A DNA stretch of 5,549 bases from Mageeibacillus sp. UBA3708. Lineage in GTDB: Bacteria > Bacillota > Clostridia > Saccharofermentanales > Saccharofermentanaceae. This document shows positions 1-5,549 of this stretch, in pieces. Position 1 is the stretch's first letter. Each line of letters opens with the position of its first letter. The translations under genes were made by a program, and so were the position numbers. Below the pieces are notes generated by a model. That model searched no databases. It saw only the letters and a list, made by a program, of their open reading frames with translations, and had not been told where the DNA came from. Location: NCBI GenBank assembly GCA_002371375.1, contig DFIB01000146.1:1-5549 (forward strand). The letters run 5' to 3'.

Positions 1-81
1 GCAGCAGTTCATGTTCTACTACGAAAGGAACAGATAGCAGGGCATTTGGGATTGCAGTTAGTAAGACCGGCAACGCCATAT

Positions 82-117
82 GCCACTTTGGACACTTTGA
101 TCCCGGTCGCGGGATCA
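82..117. repeat. 9-bp direct repeat followed by a GC-rich hairpin
   Basis: Two adjacent 9-mers, GCCACTTTG at 82-90 and GACACTTTG at 91-99, differ at one base. They run into a perfect inverted repeat: TGATCCCG at 98-105 and CGGGATCA at 110-117, with a GTCG loop. No T-run follows on either strand, so this is not a standard intrinsic terminator. Short direct repeats next to a hairpin occur at the ends of some transposable elements, but I see no terminal inverted repeat pair or target-site duplication to prove that here. Confidence 0.45.
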
Positions 118-121
118 GCTC

Positions 122-223
122 ATTCTATAAAACACTCTATACAAATTCATTACATAGAGCAGTACATAGAATACTCTATAAACCGCTCTATGCTTTTGCA
201 TAACATAGAACAATTTATAGAAT
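122..223. repeat. Two 51-bp tandem palindromic units with eight TCTATR half-sites
   Basis: The hexamer TCTATA or TCTATG occurs eight times here. Forward copies start at 124, 136, 175 and 187. Reverse-strand copies (CATAGA or TATAGA) start at 153, 165, 204 and 216. Each pair is spaced exactly 12 bp, and each forward pair is followed 29 bp later by a reverse pair. The block therefore consists of two head-to-tail units (122-172 and 173-223) that I count as 38 of 51 bases identical, and each unit is itself an interrupted palindrome. The half-sites are conserved while the 6-bp spacers and the loops vary, which is what a protein-binding array looks like, rather than an RNA stem. The binding protein is unknown; a repressor operator, transposase sub-terminal sites or a replication/partition site are all possible. 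The block is much richer in AT than its surroundings. Confidence 0.75.
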
Positions 224-336
224 GGATAGTCCAGCTGAACTAAAACAACCCTAATGTGACCTCAGGGACACTTTTGCTGCAGTACAGTAAAGACCGCAAT
301 CCCTTCAATACACTTCCAACTGATCCACACTCCGGC

Positions 337-368
337 AAAAAAAAGAGGCTGTCTTATCAGACAGCCTC
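337..368 (-). terminator. Rho-independent terminator of the sepF operon
   Basis: Read on the minus strand, a perfect 10-bp stem (GAGGCTGTCT paired with AGACAGCCTC, 368-359 and 354-345) closes a 4-nt loop and is followed at once by eight T residues (344-337). It begins about 25 nt after the sepF stop codon. The plus strand has no T-run after the stem, so the terminator works in one direction only, for the minus-strand genes. It implies that the transcript ends at sepF and does not continue into further division genes. Confidence 0.93.
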
Positions 369-393
369 ATATTGATATCGTTCGATCTTTAGA

Positions 394-888
394 TCAGAGT
401 GCAGAAACCTTTGTGCCGCTTGCTGACTCGTCGATGTTGTCAACGATGAGCTCTACGTTCTTAGGTGTGCATACGAATGTTGTCTTAACAGGTGTAGGCT
501 CGATCTTGCCGTCGAGAGCATATACAGAACCGCTGATATAGTCAACAACACGCTGGTTGTTTGCAGAACTTGTGAGGTTGCAGATTACGATGTGACCCTG
601 CTTGATGTGATCGCAAACGATCTGGCTTGTTCTGATATCATAAGGTGTAAGCATGATAACTGTAGCTGCCTGTGAAGGAACTACTGGTGACTGTACAGCA
701 ACGGGGCCTCTGTAAGCCTGCTGTGTCTCCTGATAAGGAACCTCGTCGTATGACTGCTCAGCTACAGGCTCGTAAGCTGACTCGTCAACGAAATCCTCTG
801 CACCGTACTCTGCGTACTCATCCTCGTACTCATCGTAAGACTCTTCCGGTGTGATCATGCTCTTGAAAAAATCTGAAATGCTGCCCAT
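394..888 (-). CDS. sepF: Cell division protein SepF
   Basis: SepF binds the C-terminal tail of FtsZ, polymerises into rings or arcs, and ties the Z-ring to the cytoplasmic membrane. This 164-residue protein has the family plan. A short amphipathic N-terminus (residues 1-12, MGSISDFFKSMI) should act as the membrane anchor. A flexible linker covers about residues 13-75. The SepF fold follows at about 76-148 and includes TPYDIRTSQ, the NQRVVDYISGSVYAL stretch with the conserved glycine (G120), and a final strand ending near TFVCTPKNVEL. The length is close to that of the Bacillus protein (about 150). The linker is strikingly acidic and carries eight tyrosines. The start is fixed by AAGGAGG at 898-904, 9 nt before the ATG. 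The gene follows yggS, as in many Firmicutes, and ends at a strong terminator. The identification is very secure. Confidence 0.96.
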   Translation of the reverse strand: MGSISDFFKSMITPEESYDEYEDEYAEYGAEDFVDESAYEPVAEQSYDEVPYQETQQAYRGPVAVQSPVVPSQAATVIMLTPYDIRTSQIVCDHIKQGHIVICNLTSSANNQRVVDYISGSVYALDGKIEPTPVKTTFVCTPKNVELIVDNIDESASGTKVSAL

Positions 889-897
889 GTTTTATTT

Positions 898-904
898 CCT
901 CCTT
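898..904 (-). promoter_or_regulatory. sepF ribosome binding site
   Basis: A perfect AAGGAGG on the minus strand lies 9 nt upstream of the sepF ATG. It fixes the start codon and suggests efficient translation, in contrast to the absence of such a site before the first gene of the cluster. Confidence 0.9.
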
Positions 905-940
905 GTTTTTGTCCCACCAGGACTTGTGAAATATGGTCTA

Positions 941-969
941 ACTATACAAATATCTCCGCGAGGAATCAA
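941..969 (-). promoter_or_regulatory. Candidate sigma-A-type promoter for sepF
   Basis: In the 167-nt gap between yggS and sepF, the minus strand carries TTGATT (969-964) and TATAGT (946-941) separated by exactly 17 bp. Transcription would start near 934 and give a leader of about 46 nt containing the AAGGAGG site. The boxes are good but not perfect matches to TTGACA and TATAAT. No convincing terminator lies between yggS and this promoter, so sepF is probably transcribed both by read-through and from here. Confidence 0.55.
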
Positions 970-1055
970 TAAAATCGGGCTTAATGTCAAGTAACTAAAA
1001 CATAAGAAATATTCCTGTAATATTTGTGTGTATCATTGTTACATAACGAGCAAAA

Positions 1056-1796
1056 TCAAGCGTTCTGGAGATACTTTGCGCGGTCTCCGAATATTGCAGT
1101 TCCAATCCTTATATGGGTCGCACCCTCCATAATGGCGTACCTGTAATCCTGGCTCATCCCCATTGAGAGAACATTCCAGCAGGATGGATCGGGCACTTCA
1201 CTCTTCAGTTCGTCAAAAAGCTTATGTGTATCGGCAAATACAGCTCTTGCCTGCCCCTCGTATTCCTGAATGGGCGCCATTGTCATCAATCCGTGAAGTC
1301 TGACACCCTCCAGAGCCCCCGTACGCTCTATTACGCTCTTCATCTCGGCAGGTGCAAATCCGTGCTTGCTCTCCTCGCCCGACACATTGACCTGAAGCAG
1401 TATATCCGTGATAACATTGTTACAAACCGAGCGTTTGCTTATCTCTTCGGCAAGCTCCACCGTGTTGACAGAATGAATCAGATGTGTTTTGCCAATAAGA
1501 TACTTGACCTTATTCTTCTGCAATGTGCCTATCATATGCCAGTTGGGCTTAAGTCCCTCACCGGCAAGAGTATCGATCTTGGCAGTCAGGTCCTGCACCT
1601 TGTTCTCGCCGAGGTCCGTGAGGCCTTCCATGTACGCAGCCGCAGCGCATTCCCACGGAAATACTTTGGATACTCCTATAAGAGTGATCTCGTCTGCTGA
1701 CCTGCCGCATGCACTGCATGCATCTGATATGCTCTCTCTGACAGCCTTGATCCTCCCGGCAAATCCCGGGCGGAGAATTTCGATATTATCCTTCAT
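1056..1796 (-). CDS. yggS: YggS/YlmE family PLP homeostasis protein
   Basis: This is a single-domain, cytoplasmic PLP-binding protein of the YggS/YlmE/PLPBP (PROSC) family. It has no known enzyme reaction of its own and affects vitamin B6 and amino-acid balance when lost in other bacteria. The fold is the alpha-racemase-like TIM barrel. Visible family motifs are LIGVSKVFP with the Schiff-base lysine K44, LGENKVQD (62-69), WHMIGTLQKNK (86-96), HSVNTVELAEEI (108-119), VNVSGEESKHGF (136-147), GLMTMAP (169-175), LSMGMSQDY (210-218) and the phosphate-binding end IRIGTAIFG (229-237). The length of 246 residues is somewhat longer than the usual 225-235. The ATG lies 1 nt after the stop of the HlyD-like gene, and its ribosome site is inside that gene, so translation is probably coupled. 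Position directly before sepF matches ylmE in Bacillus. No key residue is missing. Confidence 0.95.
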   Translation of the reverse strand: MKDNIEILRPGFAGRIKAVRESISDACSACGRSADEITLIGVSKVFPWECAAAAYMEGLTDLGENKVQDLTAKIDTLAGEGLKPNWHMIGTLQKNKVKYLIGKTHLIHSVNTVELAEEISKRSVCNNVITDILLQVNVSGEESKHGFAPAEMKSVIERTGALEGVRLHGLMTMAPIQEYEGQARAVFADTHKLFDELKSEVPDPSCWNVLSMGMSQDYRYAIMEGATHIRIGTAIFGDRAKYLQNA

Positions 1797-1797
1797 A

Positions 1798-4044
1798 TTA
1801 CACCACCTTATCGTTAGGTTTGCATGATTTGGGATTAACGATAATGACCGTATTGTAGTTAGGGAGCTTTGAACCTGCTACAGGAATGATTATAGCGAAC
1901 TCCCTGTCATAGTCGGTGATGATCGCCCTGTGCTCCGCAACGAATCCCTGATTGTTGACATAAATGGATGATATGCCCCTGTAATTCATAGTTGACACCT
2001 TATCGACATTGACGCCGAGGCCCGTGGTCGAATCTAAAAACACAGCCTGATATCCGGCAGTGAACTCCTTATCTATCGACAGGATCCTCGCAAAATCGCT
2101 GCTTGCGGCAAATCCGACGAGCACGCCGCCCTTCTCATCCTGCTCGCAATGCATGACTTCGCAGCCCGGTATTACGACTGATTCCGGCGTGTTGGAACTG
2201 CCGTCGGAAGCCGTAATAGCATTAGGTATTATATTTATATTAAACAGGCTTCCCACATTAAAGCTCTCGGGCTTTACATTTTTATCCGCATCGAAATACA
2301 CAGCGAATCCCGTGCGTGATGAATCAAGAAGCTCCGCGTCGACCAGGCTCGCCGTCGATACGCGCAACCCCGATGACCTGGTTATAACAATCTCGATATC
2401 CACAGTCCTCATGTCGAGGAGGTCCTCCACGTATCTCGTCGTCTCAAACACGATCAGCATTCCGTCCTCGCCGTTCTCACACCTTACAACTTCGGCGTTC
2501 TGAATAACTATTCCCTCTGCCGAGATATTGATATCGTGTTTTGTTCCAACCGCGAAATCCGTAGCTGCCGCATCTTTCCTGTTGAGGAATACTGCGAGCT
2601 GCTGCTTGTCGTTCTGAACTATCCTGCACACGTTCTCTTCAGCCTTGATATTGAACTTGGCGGAGATAGCGCCTACGGAAGAGTTGATCATGCGCTTGAT
2701 CTCGTTCTTATCCGCTGATGCGACCAAGTCGAAATCAAGAGTTCCCTCCTGACCGTCAAGTCTGAATGACACGATTCCGGGCTTGCTTGCCGTGATCACA
2801 GCCGAATTCTTCTGGAGCGCGTTCTGATACTTGGCCTCGTCACTTCTGAGCATACGGAGCCTCTCGTCGTTGAAATCGATCTCGGACAGCGCAGTCTCAC
2901 GCTCGTCGAGAAGAACTGACAGCGATGAAGAATATGTGGCAAGACTCTGAAGCTTGCCGGTAGATGCGTCTGACCTGATCGAATCTATGATCGGGCCGAG
3001 ATTCTCATTGAAGGAATCGTATACCTTCTTTGCTTCGCCTACATTGCCGTCGGCGATCAATTCCTGCTGAACATCTGATATCTGTGACTGAACATTACGG
3101 AGATCGTTAACGGTATTCTTATTATCCTCTGGAACGACCATTGCCAGGTTCTGTGACGCAGCGACGCGGCTTCCTTCAGTTACCGAAGTAACCAGCTCGC
3201 CGCCTGAATTGGAGATGATTGCCTCTTCCTCCCTGATTACCAGCGCTTTCGCGCCGATCGTGTGCTCGATCGAGCCTTCGGTAATGAAGGATGACTGAGG
3301 CTTCTCCGCCACATAACTTACGAGGTGGTAGACAACAAATGCCAGGACAAGCAAAGCTGCACTGACAGCGATCGCACCGAAGATGCCGTTCCTTACCGCG
3401 TTGCGTTCTGCTTTGACATGAGAATCAAGAGATTTCTTCTTGCGTTCACGTTTGACCTTCTCTTTCTTATCTTTCTTATCTTTCTTCCGCTTCTCTTTGA
3501 CAGTGGTGATACCGAGCTGCTTCTCCCGCTCCTTCTCCTCGATCTGCCTGCTTATCTTCTCGATCTCGGCAGCCTGCTTCTGCTGCGCATCAAGTTCCTT
3601 ATCGACCGGCTTTATCCCGTCCTTTACCGGAACGGCATAAGCCTTGTTATCACGTGATTTCCTGACCTTGATCCGTTTGGCCGGTCTCTGTTTGACCGGC
3701 GGCGCCTTCGGCTGAACGGGAGGCGTCTGCATAACCGGAGCCTGCTTGACAGGTTCCCTTGAAGGTTCCCTGCCCGTCATTATATACGGATCCGCAGGTG
3801 CGGAGGGCTTCTTCTTGACCTTATACTTCTTCTGGTCGAGGCTCTGCTGCTTACGTCTCTGTATCCTCAGTTCTCTGGCGCGCTCCTGCTGCTCGCGTGT
3901 CACACGCGCATTTGCCTGTCTGCCGGCCTGCGGATTCTCAAATCCGTATTCATGCACATTCATACGGCGTTCACCGCCTGCCTGTGGACGGGCGCCCCCC
4001 TTGCTGTATCTTTGATTATTCGGTTTCTTATTCCTGTCTGCCAT
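1798..4044 (-). CDS. HlyD-like single-pass membrane protein with a long basic cytoplasmic N-terminus
   Basis: This 748-residue protein resembles the HlyD/membrane-fusion adaptor-like proteins found next to yggS-sepF in Clostridia; their function is not established. Residues 1-218 are hydrophilic and probably disordered. They are rich in K, R, Q and P, with a proline-rich part (about 93-121), a likely short coiled coil (about 150-175) and a lysine cluster (184-204). One membrane helix spans about 220-243. The C-terminal part, outside the membrane, has HlyD features: a first half-lipoyl segment (about 255-305, HTIGAKALVIREEEAI), a helical hairpin (about 312-415), the matching second half (TASKPGIVSF, 418-427), and beta-barrel parts with GLRV (559-562) and GLGV (675-678) motifs. 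No signal peptidase site is visible. An AAAGGAA site at 4052-4058 precedes the ATG and overlaps the stop of the previous gene. No ABC or RND partner is encoded nearby, so export is unproven. Confidence 0.82.
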   Translation of the reverse strand: MADRNKKPNNQRYSKGGARPQAGGERRMNVHEYGFENPQAGRQANARVTREQQERARELRIQRRKQQSLDQKKYKVKKKPSAPADPYIMTGREPSREPVKQAPVMQTPPVQPKAPPVKQRPAKRIKVRKSRDNKAYAVPVKDGIKPVDKELDAQQKQAAEIEKISRQIEEKEREKQLGITTVKEKRKKDKKDKKEKVKRERKKKSLDSHVKAERNAVRNGIFGAIAVSAALLVLAFVVYHLVSYVAEKPQSSFITEGSIEHTIGAKALVIREEEAIISNSGGELVTSVTEGSRVAASQNLAMVVPEDNKNTVNDLRNVQSQISDVQQELIADGNVGEAKKVYDSFNENLGPIIDSIRSDASTGKLQSLATYSSSLSVLLDERETALSEIDFNDERLRMLRSDEAKYQNALQKNSAVITASKPGIVSFRLDGQEGTLDFDLVASADKNEIKRMINSSVGAISAKFNIKAEENVCRIVQNDKQQLAVFLNRKDAAATDFAVGTKHDINISAEGIVIQNAEVVRCENGEDGMLIVFETTRYVEDLLDMRTVDIEIVITRSSGLRVSTASLVDAELLDSSRTGFAVYFDADKNVKPESFNVGSLFNINIIPNAITASDGSSNTPESVVIPGCEVMHCEQDEKGGVLVGFAASSDFARILSIDKEFTAGYQAVFLDSTTGLGVNVDKVSTMNYRGISSIYVNNQGFVAEHRAIITDYDREFAIIIPVAGSKLPNYNTVIIVNPKSCKPNDKVV
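1803..1809 (-). promoter_or_regulatory. yggS ribosome binding site inside the upstream gene
   Basis: AAGGTGG on the minus strand lies 6 nt before the yggS ATG and at the same time encodes the last residues (KVV) of the HlyD-like protein. With only one base between stop and start, ribosomes finishing the upstream gene can reinitiate here, which ties the output of the two proteins together. Confidence 0.8.
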
Positions 4045-4056
4045 ATCACGTTTCCT

Positions 4057-5319
4057 TTACGATAACGACAACATCACTGCGAGCTTTGCCTGATCTGCCA
4101 CAAGACCGCCCTGCATATATGCTATAAACGGAGGCTTCATCGGACCGTCACACGACAGCTCTGTCGTTGCCCCCTGCACGAAAGCTCCGGCGGCCATTAT
4201 TACCTTATCCTCATATCCCGGCATATCCCAGGGCTCCGGCGTAACGAAAGAATCAACCGGCGAACATGCCTGGATCTTCCCTACAAAATCATACATCTTC
4301 TTCTCATCCCTGAATATCAGAGTCTGCACGATATCGCCCCTCACGGCATCCGAGGCGGGGCTTGTCTCAGCATATCCCGTCTTCTCAAGGAGTCTGGCCG
4401 CAAATACAGCCCCCTTAAGGCACTCAGCCACACACTTGGGAGCGGTAAAAAGTCCTCTTGCTATCATCCTGTTAAATCCGAGTGTCGGACCGACTTCGCT
4501 TCCCAGTCCGGGCGTTGTCAGATGCCTTGCACACTTCTCCACGAGTTCCTCGTGACCTGCAATATAACCGCCCGTATAGCAGATGCCGCCGCCCGGGTTC
4601 TTAATAAGAGAACCTGCACAGATGTCACAGCCGAGATCGCCCGGCTCTTCCTTCTCACAGAATTCCCCGTAGCAGTTATCGACAGCCACTATCACATCAC
4701 TCTTCTTATCGTGAGCCGCCTTGGCGATCGCTCTGATATCCTCGGAAGTCAGGGCTCTCCTGGCGGTATACCCCCTGGACTTCTGGACAAAAACCATCTT
4801 CGTCTTGTCATCAATGATGCTTATTATCTTCTCAATATCAGGCGAGCCGTCTTCTCTTAGCTCACAGTCTTTATAGTCAATCCCGTAATTCTTAAGAGAT
4901 CCGTCATTGTCACCGCTGCTGATCCCGATCGTTGCCGCCAGCGTATCATACGGCTTGCCCGTCACCGACAGCATCGTATCCCCGGGCCTTAGCAGCCCAT
5001 ACAGCATCGCAGAGATCGCCTGCGTACCCGAGCTGATCTGAACTCTCACATAAGCCTTCTCAAACCCGAACACACGTGCAAAGATCTCTTCTATCTTCTC
5101 TCGTCCGATGTCGTCATATCCGTATCCCGTGGTGGAGCCCATGTGTACATCAGAGAACTTAACATGCCTGAAAGCATCAAGAACCTTGAGTTCGTTATAT
5201 GAAGCGACCTCATCGATTGCAGCGTATACCTCTGCAAGTTCCCTCTCACATTCAGCCCCGGTCTTAGCAATTCCGGGGAAAACACCATATCTGACAAATC
5301 TCTCAAAGTTTGTATCCAT
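4057..5319 (-). CDS. ynbB: Methionine gamma-lyase family PLP enzyme (YnbB/aluminium resistance family)
   Basis: This is a 420-residue fold-type I PLP enzyme of the YnbB family, annotated elsewhere as methionine gamma-lyase-like, cystathionine beta-lyase-like or aluminium resistance protein. The substrate has not been established, and sulfur amino-acid lyase activity is inferred from the fold. Visible motifs are STTGYGYDDIGR (62-73), the phosphate-binding SSGTQAI (97-103), GKPYDTL (121-127), VDNCYGEF with the cofactor-binding D214, and SLIKNPGGG with the Schiff-base lysine K240. The protein is full length and has no signal peptide. ATG 5319 is the only usable in-frame start: a longer frame back to GTG 5403 runs through repeat and promoter DNA, and the next in-frame ATG would remove about 60 residues of the family domain. 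No Shine-Dalgarno site precedes the ATG. It is the first gene of the cluster, 12 nt before the HlyD-like gene. Confidence 0.92.
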   Translation of the reverse strand: MDTNFERFVRYGVFPGIAKTGAECERELAEVYAAIDEVASYNELKVLDAFRHVKFSDVHMGSTTGYGYDDIGREKIEEIFARVFGFEKAYVRVQISSGTQAISAMLYGLLRPGDTMLSVTGKPYDTLAATIGISSGDNDGSLKNYGIDYKDCELREDGSPDIEKIISIIDDKTKMVFVQKSRGYTARRALTSEDIRAIAKAAHDKKSDVIVAVDNCYGEFCEKEEPGDLGCDICAGSLIKNPGGGICYTGGYIAGHEELVEKCARHLTTPGLGSEVGPTLGFNRMIARGLFTAPKCVAECLKGAVFAARLLEKTGYAETSPASDAVRGDIVQTLIFRDEKKMYDFVGKIQACSPVDSFVTPEPWDMPGYEDKVIMAAGAFVQGATTELSCDGPMKPPFIAYMQGGLVADQAKLAVMLSLS

Positions 5320-5326
5320 AAAGGGA

Positions 5327-5335
5327 ATTATAACA
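5327..5335 (-). promoter_or_regulatory. Extended -10 promoter directly in front of ynbB
   Basis: The minus strand carries TGT followed by a perfect TATAAT (5332-5327), the extended -10 form. The -35 region is weak: TATTGT at a 17-bp spacing or TTGTTT at 15 bp, within AT-rich DNA. Only seven bases (TCCCTTT) separate the -10 box from the ynbB ATG. A normal start site would therefore fall on or one base before the A of the ATG, leaving no room for a ribosome site. Confidence 0.65.
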
Positions 5336-5383
5336 CATAATAAATATAAACAATAAAGTGAGTGGGAAAAACAAGACCCCGAT

Positions 5384-5549
5384 GGAACACCCAAAAGGGG
5401 CACCCCGGGTGTTCCTTTTGCGGGTTATTTTATGCTGATCAGGCCGGAATGACACCCAAATGGGGCACCCCGGGTGTTCCTTTTACGGGTTGTTTTATGC
5501 TGATCCGGCCGGAATGACACCCAAAGGGGGCACCCCGGGTGTTCCTTTT
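5384..5549. repeat. Tandem 65-bp hairpin repeats, at least 2.5 copies
   Basis: The unit repeats with an exact 65-bp period, starting at about 5386, 5451 and 5516, and the third copy is cut by the window end. I count five differences between copies 1 and 2, and one over the shared 34 bases of copies 2 and 3. Each unit has an arm ACACCC, a short A-rich stretch, GGGGCACCCC, and the matching arm GGGTGT, followed by TTCCTTTT. Copy 1 forms the longest stem (GGAACACCC at 5384-5392 with GGGTGTTCC at 5407-5415). The rest of the unit carries a CCGGCCGG-type palindrome (5505-5512; CAGGCCGG in copy 1). The region is noncoding and lies upstream of the ynbB promoter. Its function is unknown. Confidence 0.85.

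Larger units (their letters stand above)
1..336. other. Gene-free flank beyond the sepF terminator, with structured repeats and a possible element end
   Basis: No gene can be supported in this stretch. One + frame entering from the left edge reads QQFMFYYERNR and stops at 35-37; it could be the last codons of a gene outside the window, but it is too short to identify. The other two + frames stay open further, but they have no ribosome site and run through repeat DNA, so I do not call them genes. The stretch contains a 9-bp direct repeat and a hairpin at 82-117, and a palindromic half-site array at 122-223. Positions 224-336 show nothing clear apart from a second GGACACTTT at 266-274, which matches 90-98. 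A mobile-element end or a DNA-binding locus would both fit. This is inference only, because no transposase is visible. Confidence 0.4.

Noticed and set aside
46..243. Reading frame of 65 residues from a TTG start on the + strand
   Set aside because: It has no ribosome site, and its second half (repeated HYIEQYIEYSI-like text) is just the translation of the palindromic half-site array.
985..990. Perfect TTGACA on the minus strand between yggS and sepF
   Set aside because: No acceptable -10 box lies 16-18 bp downstream; TTGATT with TATAGT fits better.
1007..1025. Terminator after yggS (AAATATT, 5-nt loop, AATATTT)
   Set aside because: The stem is made only of A-T pairs and has no proper T-run, so it is too weak to call.
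1224..2503. Longer + strand reading frames opposite yggS and the HlyD-like gene
   Set aside because: They are antisense shadows of well-supported minus-strand genes, with no ribosome sites or recognisable domains.
3462..3488. Three 9-bp repeats (CTTTCTTAT type) in the HlyD-like gene
   Set aside because: They simply encode the lysine-rich KKDKKDKK stretch, so this is coding low complexity rather than a separate DNA element.
5320..5403. N-terminal extension of ynbB to a GTG at 5403
   Set aside because: It would translate the promoter and part of the 65-bp repeat, has no ribosome site, and adds 28 residues unlike the family start.
5384..5420. Intrinsic terminator on the + strand (hairpin followed by TTTT)
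   Set aside because: No + strand gene ends here, the T-run is only four bases, and the same hairpin recurs every 65 bp. A terminator role remains possible but is unsupported.
5384..5549. CRISPR array with repeats of about 33 bp and spacers of about 32 bp
   Set aside because: The would-be spacers are nearly identical between copies, so this is a simple tandem repeat. No cas gene is present.

Overview
The window looks like chromosomal DNA of a low-to-mid-GC Clostridia species (Firmicutes/Bacillota). Lachnospiraceae or Oscillospiraceae is my best guess, but the sequence alone does not settle the family. The pointers are strong AAGGAGG-type ribosome sites, a SepF-based division gene, and the gene order HlyD-like protein, YggS, SepF, which I know from Clostridia. 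All four convincing genes lie on the minus strand and read from right to left.

Layout in transcription order: (1) 5384-5549 holds a tandem array of 65-bp, hairpin-forming intergenic repeats that is cut by the window edge. (2) A perfect extended -10 promoter ends only 7 nt before the ATG of a ynbB-type, PLP-dependent methionine gamma-lyase-family gene (5319-4057), so that mRNA may be leaderless. (3) After 12 nt comes a 748-residue HlyD-like membrane protein (4044-1798) with an unusually long, very basic cytoplasmic N-terminus. (4) After 1 nt comes yggS/ylmE (1796-1056), a PLP-homeostasis protein. (5) After a 167-nt gap that contains its own promoter comes sepF (888-394), followed by a strong intrinsic terminator (368-337). 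(6) Positions 1-336 hold no gene I can support. They do contain a structured DNA element: a short direct repeat, a GC-rich hairpin, and two 51-bp tandem palindromic units carrying eight TCTATR half-sites in regular 12-bp pairs.

The first three genes look like one operon, with the yggS ribosome site lying inside the hlyD-like 3' end. sepF can be reached by read-through or from its own promoter. SepF is the membrane anchor for FtsZ. YggS and the HlyD-like protein are frequent companions of sepF but have no settled mechanical role in division. The ynbB-family enzyme has no proven physiological reaction. I see no RNA genes, CRISPR array or complete insertion sequence. The least explained parts are the half-site array at 122-223, the possible leaderless start of ynbB, the 65-bp repeat array, and the basic tail of the HlyD-like protein.
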